Shown: in pieces, positions 1-12,300 of the stretch
Position numbering within the stretch: position 1 is the first letter of the stretch
How the letters are laid out: each line of letters opens with the position of its first letter
Notes under the pieces: generated by a model
What the model saw: the letters and a program-made list of their open reading frames with translations, nothing else
Database searches by the model: none
What the model was told of the DNA's origin: nothing
Position numbers and translations under genes: made by a program
From: Caulobacteraceae bacterium
GTDB taxonomy: Bacteria; Pseudomonadota; Alphaproteobacteria; Caulobacterales; Caulobacteraceae
NCBI GenBank assembly: GCA_947475875.1
Contig: CANJME010000003.1
Coordinates: 124,001-188,000, forward strand
DNA length: 64,000 bases
Direction of reading: 5' to 3'

Positions 1-358
1 CGACAAGCAGGGTGGTGACGAGGGCCACCGTCAGGCTGCCGATCTGGGCGCCGAAGCCGAAGGCGCCGATGAACGAGAAAAAGTAGAGTGGATTGCGGCA
101 CAACGAATAGGGCCCGATGTCGACCAGCTGCATCGACTTGCGTCCGCCGATGAACAGGGTGCACCAGCACCGGCCCAGGATGCAGATGAGAATGGCGGCG
201 AGCCCTGCGCCGATCACGGCGGCCGGCCACCAGGGCGTGACCTCACGGCTGCCGACCAGCCCGAACGCGGCGATGATCAGCACCGCCACGCCTACCAGCA
301 CGCCCCGGCGGCGAAGCTGGGTGTTGTGCAGAGCGCTGGGTGGCGGCGAGGCGGGCAT
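1..358 (-). CDS. Isoprenylcysteine methyltransferase-like membrane protein (partial)
   Basis: The first 119 residues are visible; the C-terminus lies beyond the left edge. Hydrophobic segments lie at about 19-36, 44-64 and 92-119. Residues 82-93 read GPYSLCRNPLYF, the signature of the isoprenylcysteine carboxyl methyltransferase / phospholipid methyltransferase (ICMT/PEMT) superfamily, where it lies near the SAM-binding membrane core. Family members methylate lipids or small molecules in the inner membrane; the substrate cannot be told. The ATG at 358 gives a basic N-terminus (LRRRG) before the first membrane helix, which suits a cytoplasmic start. It follows the phosphatase gene on the same strand with 44 bases between. 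Confidence 0.8.
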   Translation of the reverse strand, partial: MPASPPPSALHNTQLRRRGVLVGVAVLIIAAFGLVGSREVTPWWPAAVIGAGLAAILICILGRCWCTLFIGGRKSMQLVDIGPYSLCRNPLYFFSFIGAFGFGAQIGSLTVALVTTLLV

Positions 359-373
359 GATAGCCCGGAACTA

Positions 374-400
374 GTGCGCTTTCCCGAAAAGGGGAAGCAC
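374..400 (-). terminator. Hairpin just after the phosphatase gene
   Basis: An imperfect inverted repeat (GTGCTTCCCC pairing with GGAAAGCGCAC on the minus strand) begins two bases after the phosphatase stop codon. There is no clear U-run, so termination is inferred from position only; it could be a 3'-end stabilising hairpin. Confidence 0.35.
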
Positions 401-402
401 GA

Positions 403-2025
403 TCACAGCCGCTTGCAGCTGTCCGCCGGCCCTGCGTCGAGGTCGAGGCACCGGCCGTCCACATCGCCGGCCGGGATGCGCACACCGATCAGGGCCGCCA
501 GACTGGGCGCGATATCAACCGTCTCGATCGGCAACGGCTGCTCGAACCCGGCCATTCCGGGGCGATAGAAGACGATCGGCACTCGCCGGTCGTAGTCCCA
601 GGGCGAGCCGTGGGTAGCGACCGAATTGCCGCCGGCGGCGATGATCGAGGTGACGTTCGGCCTTAGCGCCACCACCAGATCGCCGGAGCGCTGGGCGTCA
701 TAGCTCTCGCGGAACCGCTCGATCAGGCTCCACTCGGTGACCGCGCGGGTGGGGTGGGAAGTGGCGCGGATCTCCTCGGCGGTGAACACCGCCTCAACCT
801 GCGGATCGGCCTGCAGGCGCGCCTTCAGCGCAGCGATTGCGCGAGGCCGCATGGCGGCGGGCACGGCGGGGGTCAGGTAGATGTCGCCGGCTATGCCTTC
901 GCCATCGATGATCTGGCCGGAAAGGCCCAGTTGCGCGGCCACTGCATCACCGACCGCGCGCAACGCCAGGCCCGGCGCCAGCCTTTGCTCGGCGGGCTGG
1001 GCGCGCAGATCACTGCGCTCGGGCGCATCATGGCCGCCGTGGTCGGCGGTGAGCGCCACCACATAGGGAACCCCGCTCGCATCCAGCGCCTTCAGGATGC
1101 GGCCGATATTGGCGTCCAGAGCAGCCATTTGGGCGCACATCTCCGCGCCCCCGGGGCCATAGCGGTGACCGACATAATCGGTGGCCGACAGGCTGATGGC
1201 CAGCAGATCGGGGGAAGGGCCCTGACCCAGCTTCATCTCCTTCACCAGCCGCACGGCCAGGTCGGTGGTGGCATCGTCCAGTTCCGCGCTGGCCCGAAAG
1301 GCGACCAGGTCGCCGGCCGCGCGGGCCTGCGGCACACCCAGGGTGCGTGCGCCCGAGGTCACCGGCATGACGCTCTGGCGGCACGATGCCGGCAGGCGCG
1401 CCGGGGCCGGCTTGGCCAGGGCCTGGGTTACGCGCGCGTTCACTGCGGCGACCGATGCCGGCGCGCCCGTGCGCCCCGGCAAGGTTGCAAAGCCCTTGTC
1501 GCGCCAGAACCAGATCTGGTCGGTGTTCTTGCCGCCCATCATCACCGCGGCGCGGTCCTTGCCGGCCACCGCGACGATCCGCGAGCGCGCATCGGCCGCC
1601 TTCATCCGATCGCCCAGGGTCGGGACCCGCAGGGCGTTCGCGGTCACCACATAGTTGGCGGTGGCCCCATCAGACAGCGCCGGGTCCTCGGCGCAGTAAA
1701 CCTGCTTGGCGGTGCGCGAGACGGTGAAATCCCACCAGTTGTTGGCGATGACCCCCGTTCGCGCCGGCCGGTCGCCGGTCAGGATGGTGGAATGTCCCGG
1801 GCAGGTCTCGGTCGCGCCATGACTCTGATAGCCTGAGGCGAACACCACCCCCCCGGTCAGCCGGCGCATCCCGCCGGTATAGGTCTGCCGGTATTGGGCG
1901 AAGAGGTCGGCCGAAAACTGGTCCACGGCGATGGCCACCACCAGCTTCGGCGGCGGCGGTTCTGCCGCGCGCGCCGAGGTCGCCAGCAAGGCCGTCGCCG
2001 CCAGAACAATCGCCGAAAACTTCAT
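403..2025 (-). CDS. PafA-like alkaline phosphatase family protein
   Basis: A 540-residue exported hydrolase of the alkaline phosphatase superfamily. A signal peptide spans residues 1-20, ending ARA/AE. Metal and active-site features can be seen in order: Asp35 in AIAVDQFSAD; the nucleophile region ATETCPGHST (71-80, probable Thr74); Asn95-Asn96 in NNWWD; the K-x-R pair in AGKDRAAV, which in the PafA phosphomonoesterases contacts phosphate; and the metal-binding ADHGGHD. This set fits periplasmic calcium-independent PafA phosphatases better than PhoA. The likely role is releasing phosphate from phosphomonoesters in the periplasm. No Pho box was recognised. Transcribed alone, with a hairpin right after the stop. 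Confidence 0.85.
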   Translation of the reverse strand: MKFSAIVLAATALLATSARAAEPPPPKLVVAIAVDQFSADLFAQYRQTYTGGMRRLTGGVVFASGYQSHGATETCPGHSTILTGDRPARTGVIANNWWDFTVSRTAKQVYCAEDPALSDGATANYVVTANALRVPTLGDRMKAADARSRIVAVAGKDRAAVMMGGKNTDQIWFWRDKGFATLPGRTGAPASVAAVNARVTQALAKPAPARLPASCRQSVMPVTSGARTLGVPQARAAGDLVAFRASAELDDATTDLAVRLVKEMKLGQGPSPDLLAISLSATDYVGHRYGPGGAEMCAQMAALDANIGRILKALDASGVPYVVALTADHGGHDAPERSDLRAQPAEQRLAPGLALRAVGDAVAAQLGLSGQIIDGEGIAGDIYLTPAVPAAMRPRAIAALKARLQADPQVEAVFTAEEIRATSHPTRAVTEWSLIERFRESYDAQRSGDLVVALRPNVTSIIAAGGNSVATHGSPWDYDRRVPIVFYRPGMAGFEQPLPIETVDIAPSLAALIGVRIPAGDVDGRCLDLDAGPADSCKRL

Positions 2026-2102
2026 GGCCCCACCCCCTCTGCTCGCGCGACCTTATAGGCCGCATGCGACAGATTCGAGAAAGGTGGGGTCGTAGTGCGC
2101 AG

Positions 2103-2135
2103 CAAAAAGCCGCCGGACCTGAGCCCGGCGGCTTT
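2103..2135 (-). terminator. Rho-independent terminator of carD
   Basis: On the minus strand a 10-bp GC-rich stem (AAGCCGCCGG with CCGGCGGCTT) closes an 8-base loop and runs into TTTTTGC. It lies 24 bases after the carD stop codon: a textbook intrinsic terminator. Confidence 0.85.
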
Positions 2136-2158
2136 CGCATTTCGTGTGGCGGTATTGC

Positions 2159-2665
2159 TTAAGCCGCCTTGCGCAGCGACTTGTTCAGCATGTCCACCGC
2201 CGCGTCGCGGTCGATCTTTTCGATGGCGGCGACTTCGCGGGCCATGCGGTCCAGAGCGCTCTCGTAAAGCTGGCGCTCGGAATAGGACTGCTCGGGCTGG
2301 TTTTCGGCCCGGTGCAGGTCGCGCACCACCTCGGCGATCGAGATCAGGTCGCCCGAATTGATCTTGGCTTCGTATTCCTGGGCTCGCCTGGACCACATGG
2401 TGCGCTTGATGCGCGCGCGGCCTTTCAGGGTGGTCAGGGCCTGGGTCACCACGTCATTGGCCGCCAGCGGGCGCAGGCCCGAGGCCGCGGCGCGTTTGGT
2501 CGGCACCCGCAGGGTCATCTTCTCGTGTTCAAAGGTGATCACATAAACCTCGAGGGTCATGCCCGCGACGGTCTGGCTTTCGATGCCCGCGACCGCGCCT
2601 ACGCCGTGCGCCGGATAAACGACGCTGTCACCAACCGAGAATTCATGCGTGGAAGCCTTGCTCAT
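2159..2665 (-). CDS. carD: CarD/CdnL family transcription regulator
   Basis: 168 residues, the usual length for alphaproteobacterial CdnL. The N-terminal half (FSVGDSVVYPAHGVGAV onward) is the Tudor-like RNA-polymerase-interacting domain shared with transcription-repair coupling factor; the C-terminal half is the helical DNA-binding domain (YSERQLYESALDRMA). CarD/CdnL binds the RNA polymerase beta subunit and stabilises open complexes at rRNA and other housekeeping promoters; in Caulobacter CdnL supports growth and metabolic gene expression. Monocistronic, with a strong terminator. In many relatives carD lies next to fdxA; here two plus-strand genes separate them. Confidence 0.93.
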   Translation of the reverse strand: MSKASTHEFSVGDSVVYPAHGVGAVAGIESQTVAGMTLEVYVITFEHEKMTLRVPTKRAAASGLRPLAANDVVTQALTTLKGRARIKRTMWSRRAQEYEAKINSGDLISIAEVVRDLHRAENQPEQSYSERQLYESALDRMAREVAAIEKIDRDAAVDMLNKSLRKAA

Positions 2666-3041
2666 TGACTAGTCCTTCTTCATCTCTTCGCGCCCCATTT
2701 CGCCCTTGGCAAAAGTGTCGACGCTTCACCCAAGGCCGCCCCGGAAAGCGGTCGGCCCCTATATTACGTCTGAAAATCCGTCTCTTAGGACACCCTCGCC
2801 TTTGTTTGGGCGGACCGGTTTGCCGGCATGTGCGATTCTCAAAAAAGGCGACCGCTTCCGCGCCCGCCGGGTTCAGTATGTACCACAATTTTCCGCATAA
2901 ATAAAGGCTTGCGGCAATGTTTGTGACGGAACCTTGAATCCGGCGCACAACCGTGCACCAGAGCTTGCGCGCAAAAAGACCTCTGGACCTGATCGGGTTT
3001 TGGTGTTGGATGGCAGAATTGCAACCTGGGGAGGATTGGCG
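2666..3041. other. Intergenic region between divergent genes
   Basis: 376 bases between carD and the exported proline-rich protein. I see no gene. It must hold the carD promoter; a TAATAT hexamer on the minus strand at 2766-2761 is a candidate -10 element but has no convincing -35 partner. Longer plus-strand reading from 2934 has no secretion signal at its start and was not used. Confidence 0.5.
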
Positions 3042-3470
3042 GTGAAAGTCCGGCAGTTAATTGGCGTGACCCTCTTCGCGGGACTTGTCGTGGCCGCGCC
3101 GCTTGAGGGCCTGGCCCAGTCTCCGACCTATTACAAGCCGCCTCCGCCCTATAAGCCACCCACGCCCTATGGGGCCGCCCAGACCAGGTCCTATGACGCA
3201 CAGGCCAACAAGGTGCTGGCGAACATCAAGCGGGCCGGGACTGAGGCTGAGCGAGCCAACGACAAGGCCGAGGCCGACATGGCCAAGGCGCAGCGCGAAC
3301 GCGAGGCGGCCGCCGCCAGGGCGAAGGCGGAGCGTGACCGCCTCGCTGCGACCCAGCCCGCCCCGGTCGTCCGACCGACGCCGGCCTTGCCGACGCCGGC
3401 CTATCCGGGCCTGCAGCCCTTTCAGCCCCTCCAGCCGTTCAAGCCGCTGGTTCCGGGCCCCATCAGGTAA
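3042..3470 (+). CDS. Exported proline-rich coiled-coil protein, unknown function
   Basis: 142 residues from a GTG start at 3042. This start is preferred over an in-frame ATG at 2934 because it puts a signal peptide first (VKVRQLIGVTLFAGLV, ending GLAQ) and has GGGGAGG upstream. The mature protein starts with a Pro-Tyr stretch (YYKPPPPYKPPTPY), then a charged Ala/Glu/Lys/Arg helix of about 60 residues likely to be a coiled coil, and ends in a Pro-rich tail. I recognise no family. Probably periplasmic or cell-wall associated; function unknown. The neighbouring DUF1176 gene follows after 57 bases on the same strand. Confidence 0.65.
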   Translation: MKVRQLIGVTLFAGLVVAAPLEGLAQSPTYYKPPPPYKPPTPYGAAQTRSYDAQANKVLANIKRAGTEAERANDKAEADMAKAQREREAAAARAKAERDRLAATQPAPVVRPTPALPTPAYPGLQPFQPLQPFKPLVPGPIR

Positions 3471-3527
3471 AAACACGGAGGACTGCGCTGTCTCGACAAG
3501 CCCGGCGCGCGCCGTCTAACTGAGGCC

Positions 3528-4670
3528 ATGCGCAAGACGGGCCTGGCCGCTCTCCATCTGATCATCGCTCTTGCAGCGCTGCTGGCCGCGCCCGCCGCCA
3601 GGGCGCAGGCCCGCGCGCCAGAGCCGGTCTATCGCGAGCTCAAGCAGTGGATCCTCGGCTGCGATAACACCCGCCGTTGCACGGCCCGTTTCGTGCGCAG
3701 CGAATTTGCCCCGCCGGCGGCTCTGCGCGGCCGCGATCTTGCCCTGATGAGCGTCACCCGCGAGGGCGGCGCCACCGGCGCCCTGACCGTCAGGCTGTCG
3801 ATCCCCAGCGAATATGACGAGGACACCCGGCAAAAGACCCTGATGCGTTTTGATCCCGCGCGGCTGCAGCTTGACGGCCAGCCGCTCGCGCCCCGCCTTG
3901 ATGCGCCCCGGCGCGCCGGCCCGGTCTCCGAACATGTGCTGACCGGACCTGCGGCCCTGCAGTTCCTGATCACGCTGCAGGGCGGATCGCTGCTCGCCCT
4001 GACCAATCGCCCGGACAGCCCGCTCATCTCTCTGGAAGGTCTGACCGAGGCGCTGGTCGCCATGGACCAGGCCCAGGGCCGCGCCAACAACCAGAGCGCC
4101 CTGATCCACGGCGCGGGGGCCGCGCCGGCCTCGGCCACGCCGCCGGGATTGCCTGCGCCCCTCGTCAAGGCCGCGCCGGCGCCCCAGCCCCTGCCGAACG
4201 CCGCCGCCATCGCCGCCCAGGTGCGAGGCGCCAAGGTCAGAATCTTGCGTCAGCACGGGTGCGACCTGCGACGCTCGGACGATGTCGCCGCCCGGCTGAA
4301 CGAGCGTGAGGTTGTCATCCTGCTCAAGTGCAACACCGGCGCCTATCAGGGCTATGTCCTGGCCTTCCGCGCGACCCTCGCCAACCTCTCGGACGCGCGC
4401 ATCCTGCGCCTGCCCTGGCCAGGATTCCTCAGCGAAGCGAACGGCGGCGACGTGGCCGGCGAATACGGCGCCGGCGCCTATGATCCTTCCACCGCCACCT
4501 TCAGCCAGACCGGCTATGGGCGAGGGATCGGCGACTGTGGCACCAGGGCAAGGTGGGTGTTCGATGGCAAGGACTTCCACCTGGCCGAACTGAACTACCA
4601 GGACCGCTGCGGCGGTGTTCCAGAAGACTGGCTGACGCTCTACCGCACCCGGGTGCTGGAGCTGCCTTAA
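3528..4670 (+). CDS. DUF1176 domain exported protein
   Basis: 380 residues with a signal peptide (residues 1-26, ending AARAQ). The mature part matches the layout of DUF1176 proteins: an early CDNTRRC cysteine pair, a central invasion-associated-locus-B-like segment, an Ala/Pro linker near residue 200-225, and a C-terminal beta-rich half with paired cysteines ([31 protein letters not shown]) likely to form disulphides. Members are periplasmic proteins of unknown role in proteobacteria. Its last four bases overlap the 3' end of the convergent fdxA. Confidence 0.8.
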   Translation: MRKTGLAALHLIIALAALLAAPAARAQARAPEPVYRELKQWILGCDNTRRCTARFVRSEFAPPAALRGRDLALMSVTREGGATGALTVRLSIPSEYDEDTRQKTLMRFDPARLQLDGQPLAPRLDAPRRAGPVSEHVLTGPAALQFLITLQGGSLLALTNRPDSPLISLEGLTEALVAMDQAQGRANNQSALIHGAGAAPASATPPGLPAPLVKAAPAPQPLPNAAAIAAQVRGAKVRILRQHGCDLRRSDDVAARLNEREVVILLKCNTGAYQGYVLAFRATLANLSDARILRLPWPGFLSEANGGDVAGEYGAGAYDPSTATFSQTGYGRGIGDCGTRARWVFDGKDFHLAELNYQDRCGGVPEDWLTLYRTRVLELP

Positions 4671-5008
4671 GACCCCGACCCCGGTTTCTCGCTGAAGTAT
4701 TTCTCGAACTTGCCGGTTTCGCGTTCGAAGTCGGCGGCGTCCTCGGGCGCTGTGCCCTTAACCGTGATGTTCGGCCAGATCTTGGCGTAGTCGGTGTTGA
4801 TGCGCAGCCACTTGCCGTCGGGATCGTCCTCGGTGTCGGGCTTGATGGCGTCGACCGGGCATTCGGGTTCGCAGACGCCGCAGTCGATGCATTCGTCCGG
4901 ATTGATCGCCAGGAAGTTCTCGCCCTCATAGAAGCAGTCGACCGGGCACACTTCCACGCAGTCCATGAACTTGCATTTGATGCAGGCGTCGGTGACGATA
5001 TAGGTCAT
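4667..5008 (-). CDS. fdxA: 7Fe-8S ferredoxin FdxA
   Basis: 113 residues starting [17 protein letters not shown]. Two ferredoxin cysteine motifs are present: an N-terminal set (C-x2-C-x4-C-x3-C, with non-ligand spacing typical of a [3Fe-4S] site) and the classical [12 protein letters not shown] for a [4Fe-4S] cluster. The acidic C-terminal extension ([22 protein letters not shown]) is characteristic of Azotobacter-type ferredoxin I/FdxA. It is a soluble one-electron carrier. It follows the S4-protein gene in the minus-strand helicase-S4-fdxA order that is common in alphaproteobacteria, 87 bases downstream. Confidence 0.93.
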   Translation of the reverse strand: MTYIVTDACIKCKFMDCVEVCPVDCFYEGENFLAINPDECIDCGVCEPECPVDAIKPDTEDDPDGKWLRINTDYAKIWPNITVKGTAPEDAADFERETGKFEKYFSEKPGSGS

Positions 5009-5095
5009 CGAAGGACGGTTCTCGGGCGAGAGTTGACGCGACTTTGGGCCGCGTCTTTTTCAGTGTCACGGGCCTTTAGTCAATGGCGCCGGGGC

Positions 5096-5376
5096 TCAGT
5101 TATTCTCAAGGGGGCAATAGAGCGCGGCGGCTTCGGCGGCCGGACCGCGCCGCATCCCCAGCGCTTCGACGCGTACGGCGATCAGCCGCCCGTCGATTGC
5201 GAACACCAGCTCATCACCCGGCCGCACCGTACGGCTGGCCTTGTCGGGGCGGGTTTCCTGGCCGTGGCGGGTCAGCCGCACACGCCCGCCTTCCACGAAT
5301 GTCGCCGCCAGGGCCCGCGTCTTGAAGAACCGCGCACGCCACAGCCAGGCGTCGATGCGCAGAGCCGCGTCGCCGC

Positions 5377-5380
<4 letters not shown>
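5096..5380 (-). CDS. RNA-binding S4 domain protein (Hsp15-like)
   Basis: About 94 residues from a TTG start at 5380 that overlaps the stop of the upstream helicase gene (TTGA), implying translational coupling. Residues 8-60 form an S4 domain (RIDAWLWRARFFKTRALAA, then GGRVRLTRHG, then RPGDELVF), as in heat-shock protein Hsp15, which binds free 50S subunits with stalled nascent chains. A longer reading to 5509 exists but would lie inside the helicase gene and has non-S4 sequence, so the TTG start is preferred. The C-terminal tail is short. Confidence 0.8.
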
Positions 5381-7836
<2,456 letters not shown>

Positions 7837-7878
7837 GGGCCGAAGGTGGGAGATTCACCGCCCGGCCGCAAGGGCCGG

Positions 7879-7922
7879 AGCGCGTTCCGAAAAGTGGGAA
7901 CCGGTTTTCGGAACAAACGCGC
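7879..7922. repeat. REP-like palindrome
   Basis: A perfect 10-bp inverted repeat (GTTCCGAAAA and TTTTCGGAAC) around GTGGGAACCGG, with GCG-rich flanks. Its core resembles the widespread alphaproteobacterial palindromic element built around GAAAAGTGGNAACCGGTTTTC. It lies just upstream of the helicase gene. Confidence 0.75.
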
Positions 7923-7982
7923 GAATACCAAAATCCACGCCGGTTAACAGGCATGACTCTAGCTGCGGAACAGGGATGAAAC

Positions 7983-8018
7983 GAATCATGACCGAATCAG
8001 TGACCTCCACCGATTCGG
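7983..8018. other. Hairpin with three GANTC sites upstream of the helicase
   Basis: An 11-bp stem with one mismatch (7992-8002 with 8008-8018, loop ACCTC) contains GAATC at 7994 and GATTC at 8012; a third GAATC is at 7983. GANTC is the target of the cell-cycle methyltransferase CcrM in Caulobacter. The rest of the 7837-8068 gap has no gene that I can support. Confidence 0.5.
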
Positions 8019-8068
8019 ACTTTGTTCTCTACGAGATATGGTAGCTTAAGGCTCGTTAACCACAAGCC

Positions 8069-8512
8069 CTAATGCTTGGCGCCCGGCGGGCAAGTCTCGC
8101 CCTGCCAGGTCGCGGTGATGGTTCCCGGCGGGATATTCCCGACACGGGCGTTCAGCGTCAGCTTGTGAGCGGTGTAGGTGCCTTCGGCGCGGATATTGGT
8201 GCGCTCGCCGTCCTGGTCCTGCCAGTAGCCGATATATTTGACCTTGCCGTTCCCGACATTGTTCGACTCGTACTTGCAGATCGTGCGCTTCTTGCACGGA
8301 CCGTCATTCAGGAACTTGTCGGCCTCGGCCTGGGTGCCCAGGCACCGGTAGTCGGTGTCGTTGATAAACAGCAGAACCGAGGCTTTGACCTTCCAGTAGC
8401 CGGGCGAGAGGGTGTCGTTCGCCGGGCGGGCCGTTCCCTGCGCGCGCAGCGCCGCGCCCGGCGCGAGGGCCAGGGCGGTCAGAAGAGCAAGCAGGGCGGC
8501 TTTGCGGATCAT
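8069..8512 (-). CDS. DUF3617-like exported protein
   Basis: 147 residues: signal peptide 1-24 (ends ALRAQ), then a small domain with cysteine pairs (YRCLGT, GPCKKRTICKYE, GETCPPG) and the phrase LSPGYWKVKA near the start of the mature chain. The length, the GxWxV opening and the cysteine spacing are like DUF3617 periplasmic proteins, whose function is unknown. No partner gene in the same operon; 231 bases separate it from the helicase. Confidence 0.65.
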   Translation of the reverse strand: MIRKAALLALLTALALAPGAALRAQGTARPANDTLSPGYWKVKASVLLFINDTDYRCLGTQAEADKFLNDGPCKKRTICKYESNNVGNGKVKYIGYWQDQDGERTNIRAEGTYTAHKLTLNARVGNIPPGTITATWQGETCPPGAKH

Positions 8513-8824
8513 CTTGGTTCAAACTAATGGCGAATGGGCGCGGAAAAAAGGCGTTTGGCGATGTCTGGTTCCATCCAACACCCCGGCCCATGAACAGCGC
8601 TTGAATGGCCGCGTTTGTTTCCCCGGACTGCAATTTCGGTCAAACGCGCCTGGCGGGGAGCGAATATGGAACGGCGGTTTGGCGGCGGCGGGCCGGTCGC
8701 CGCGTCGGCAACCGGTTCTGGAACGCTACGGCGCAGAGTTTGACGCCATGCGCGGCGACGGCCAGATGGAAATCTGGATTCCAGTCGCGCCGGGGTGAGA
8801 CGGCGGAAGGACCCGGTCCCGCCC
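8513..8824. other. Intergenic region without visible gene
   Basis: About 300 bases between the divergent DUF3617-like gene and the rpmB promoter. Reading frames through it (for example 8605-8964 plus) have no family resemblance, no clear ribosome site, and run into the rpmB promoter and coding region in another frame. I see nothing else. Confidence 0.5.
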
Positions 8825-8854
8825 TTGACGGAACAAGCCCCATTCGCCTATATC
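8825..8854 (+). promoter_or_regulatory. Housekeeping promoter of rpmB
   Basis: TTGACGG at 8825-8831 and CCTATATC at 8847-8854, 15 bases apart. This is close to the consensus for the Caulobacter housekeeping sigma factor (TTGACGS then GCTANAWC) and would give a leader of about 50 bases before the rpmB ATG. Confidence 0.65.
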
Positions 8855-8909
8855 GCCCGCTCTTCGCGCCGGACCCCGGTGCGTCCCAACAATTCCAAAG
8901 GTCAGCGTC

Positions 8910-9209
8910 ATGTCGCGCCGTTGCGAGCTTACCGGGATCGGCCCCATGGTCGGTCACAATGTGAGCCACTCGAATATCAAGACCAAGCGGCGCTTTCTGC
9001 CGGCTCTCAAGGTCGCCACCCTGCAGTCCGACGCGCTCGGCCAGTCCTTCCGCCTGCGCATCACCAACGCCGCGCTGCGCACCCTGGACTTCCGCGGCGG
9101 GCTCGATCCCTTCCTGGTCAAGGCTTCGGACGATGAGCTGTCGCTCCGCGCCCGCAAGATCAAGCGCCAGATCAAGGCCAAGCTCGCGGAAACCACTGCG
9201 GCCGCCTAG
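8910..9209 (+). CDS. rpmB: 50S ribosomal protein L28
   Basis: 99 residues with the L28 pattern: [20 protein letters not shown], then [10 protein letters not shown], then [20 protein letters not shown]. Alphaproteobacterial L28 proteins are about 97-102 residues, longer than the 78 of E. coli. L28 is a small basic protein of the large subunit needed for 70S assembly. Single-gene unit with its own promoter and terminator. Confidence 0.97.
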   Translation: MSRRCELTGIGPMVGHNVSHSNIKTKRRFLPALKVATLQSDALGQSFRLRITNAALRTLDFRGGLDPFLVKASDDELSLRARKIKRQIKAKLAETTAAA

Positions 9210-9236
9210 GCGATCCAAAATCAAGGCACTGCAAAG

Positions 9237-9262
9237 GCCGGCGTCATCGCCGGCTTTTTTGT
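9237..9262 (+). terminator. Rho-independent terminator of rpmB
   Basis: Perfect 7-bp stem GCCGGCG / CGCCGGC with loop TCAT, followed by TTTTTTGTTT, 27 bases after the rpmB stop. Confidence 0.9.
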
Positions 9263-9313
9263 TTGCCCCCTCCGCCGCCGTCTGTTTGATGGCCGCACCA
9301 ACGCGGGGCAGCC

Positions 9314-12300
9314 ATGACCGTCAAAAAACTGCTGATCGCCAATCGCGGAGAGATCGCGATCCGCATCACCCGGGCGGCCGCCGATCTGGGCGTCGCGACG
9401 GTCGCGGTGCACTCACAAGACGACGAGGCCTCCCTCCATCTGCGCCCCGCCGACCAGGTTCAGCCCCTGCCCGGCAAGGGTCCCGCCGCATACCTCGATA
9501 TCGCGGCGGTCATCGCCGCCGCCAAAGCCACCGGATGCGACGCTGTCCACCCCGGCTATGGGTTCCTGGCCGAACGCGCCGATTTCGCCCGCGCCTGCGC
9601 GGAGGCGGGCCTCATTTTCGTCGGTCCAACGCCGGAGATCCTCGACCTCTTCGGTGACAAGGGCAGAGCCCGCAAGGCGGCGGCCGCGGCCGGCGCGCCG
9701 GTCATCCGCGGTCTCGACCACGCGATCACGCTGGAGGAGGCAAGAGCTTTCTTTGCGGCTCTCAACGGCGGGGCGATGATCATCAAGGCCATCGCCGGCG
9801 GCGGCGGGCGCGGCTCGCGGGCCGTGATGGCGGCGGACGAGATCGAAGCCGCTTACGCCCGCTGCCAGTCCGAGGCCAGGGCCGCCTTTGGCCGCGACGA
9901 ACTCTACGTCGAGGAATTCATCCCCCGGGCTCGCCACATCGAAGTGCAGGTCCTCGGCGATCGGAGCGGAAACATCGTTCACCTGGGCGAGCGCGAATGC
10001 AGCGCCCAGCGGCGCTTCCAGAAGATCATCGAGATCGCGCCGGCTCCAGCGCTCGATCCGGGCCTGCGGGACCAGATCATTGAGGCGGCCTTATCCGTCG
10101 CCAAAAGCACGGCTTACGAAAACCTCGGCACCTTCGAGTTCCTGGTCGACGTTTCCGGCCGGCCGGGCGCTCAGCCCTTCGCCTTCATCGAGGCCAATGC
10201 GCGGCTGCAGGTGGAGCACACCGTCACCGAAGCGGTCACCGGCGTTGATCTTGTTCAGTCCCAGATCCGGCTCGCGGACGGGGCCACCCTGAAAGACCTC
10301 GGCCTCGATGCGCCCATCGCCCCGCGCGGCTATGCCATCCAGACGCGCGTCAATATGGAGACGATCGGCCCCGACGGTACGGTCAGGCCAGGCTCCGGGA
10401 CCCTCACCACCTATGAGCCGCCCAGCGGCCCCGGCATCCGCAACGACGGTTTCGGCTACGCCGGCTATCGCACCTCGGGGCTCTACGACTCGCTGCTGGC
10501 CAAGGTGATCGCCCACAGCCCGGCGCCCGACTTCGCTGCCGCCCTCGGCCGGGCCCGGCGCGCCCTCGGCGAATTCCGCATCGAGGGGGTCGGCGTCAAT
10601 ATCGACCTTCTGCTCGCCATCCTCGCCCATCCGGACTTCGCGGCCGGCAAGATCCACACCCGCTGGATCGATGAAAACATCGCAGACCTTGCGGCCACGA
10701 CAACCAGTCGCCCCACTCCCGCGGCGAAGAGGAGCGGATTTGCCGGAGCGCGGGTCGACACCCGCGATCCGCTGGCCCTGTTCGCTCACGATGCGGCGAC
10801 GAAAGCCGCCACGCCCGTAGCCGCGCCTGAAGCCGCCCCAGACCTGACCGGCCCGGAAGGCTCGGTGGGCGTGGCCTCGCCCATCCAGGGCACCATCGTC
10901 AGCATCCTCGTTTCCGAAGGCGATGAGGTCGGCGCGAGCCAGGCCGTCGCCGTGGTCGAGGCCATGAAGATGGAGCATGTCATCGCAGCCCCCCACTCGG
11001 GCGTCGTCTGCGCGGTCACCATGTCGGCCGGCGATGTGGTGCTGGAGGGCTTTCCCATCGTCTTCATACGCGAGGCCGAGGTCAGCGTCGGCCGCGTTGC
11101 GGCGGCCGTGGAAATCGATCTCGATCACATCCGCGCCGACCTGCAGGAAAACATCGACCGGCATGCGCTCGGGCTCGACGAGAACCGGCCCGAGTCGGTC
11201 GCCCGGCGGCGCAAGACCGGCCACAATATGGCGCGCGAGAACATCGCCCGCCTGGTCGATCCTGGCTCGTTCGACGAATACTGGCCCCTGGTCGTCGCCC
11301 GACAGCACCAGCGCAACACCCTTGATGAGCTGCGCCGCAACACGCCCGGCGACGGCGTCGTGGCCGGCATGTGCTCGATCAACAGAGACCTCGTGGGCGA
11401 GGCCCGGTCCCAGGCCGCTCTCGTCCACTACGACTACACCGTGCTGGCCGGGACCCAGGGCCAGCGCAACCACTACAAACAGGACCGCATGTTCGAGCTG
11501 GCGCACCGCTTCCGCCTGCCCATGATCATGTTCGCCGAGGGCGGGGGAGGGCGGCCCGGCGATGACTGGACGGGCCCGCGCGTCGCCATCGACACCAAAA
11601 CCTTCACCACCTTCTCGAAACTCAGCGGCCTCGTCCCGATGATCTCGGTGGTCAACGGCCGCACCTTTGCCGGCAACACCTCGCTGGCCGCCTGCAGCGA
11701 CGTCATCATCGCCACCGAGGGCACGACGCTCGGCATGGGCGGCCCCGCCATGATCGAGGGCGGGGGGCTTGGCATCTACACGCCCGACGAGGTCGGGCCG
11801 ATGTCGTTTCAGGTGCCCAACGGCGTCGTCGACATCCTGGTCAAGGACGAGTTCGCCGCCGTCGACACGGTCAAGAAGTACCTCTCCTATTTCCAGGGTC
11901 CGATCGCCACGTGGGAAGCCCACGACCAGCGCCTTCTGCGCCACGCCGTGCCGGAAAACCGGTTGCGGCTCTACAACATGCGCGATGTCGTCCACACCAT
12001 CGCCGACAAGGACTCGGTCCTGGAGATCCGCGAGAAGTTCGGCATCGGCATCATCACCGCCTTCATGCGCGTCGAGGGCCGTCCCATGGGCGTGGTGGCC
12101 AACAATCCCCACCATCTGGCCGGCGCGGTAGATTCCGACGGCGCCGACAAGGGCGCGCGCTTCATGCAACTGTGCGACGCCTTCGATATCCCGGTGCTGA
12201 ACCTGGTCGACTGCCCGGGCATCATGGTGGGGCCCGACCATGAGCGGACGGCTCTGGTCCGCCACGCCGCGCGGCTCTTCAACGTCGGGGCAAACATGAC

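Noticed and set aside
754-1836. 360-residue plus-strand frame
   Set aside because: Antisense to the PafA-like gene, no family pattern.
7988-8044. 18-codon frame MTESVTSTDSDFVLYEIW
   Set aside because: Too short to support, no ribosome site, and it overlaps the GANTC hairpin.
10091-12265. 724-residue open frame on the minus strand
   Set aside because: It lies wholly inside the carboxylase gene, whose motifs are continuous; composition (Gly/His/Asp-rich) is that of an antisense shadow in GC-rich DNA.
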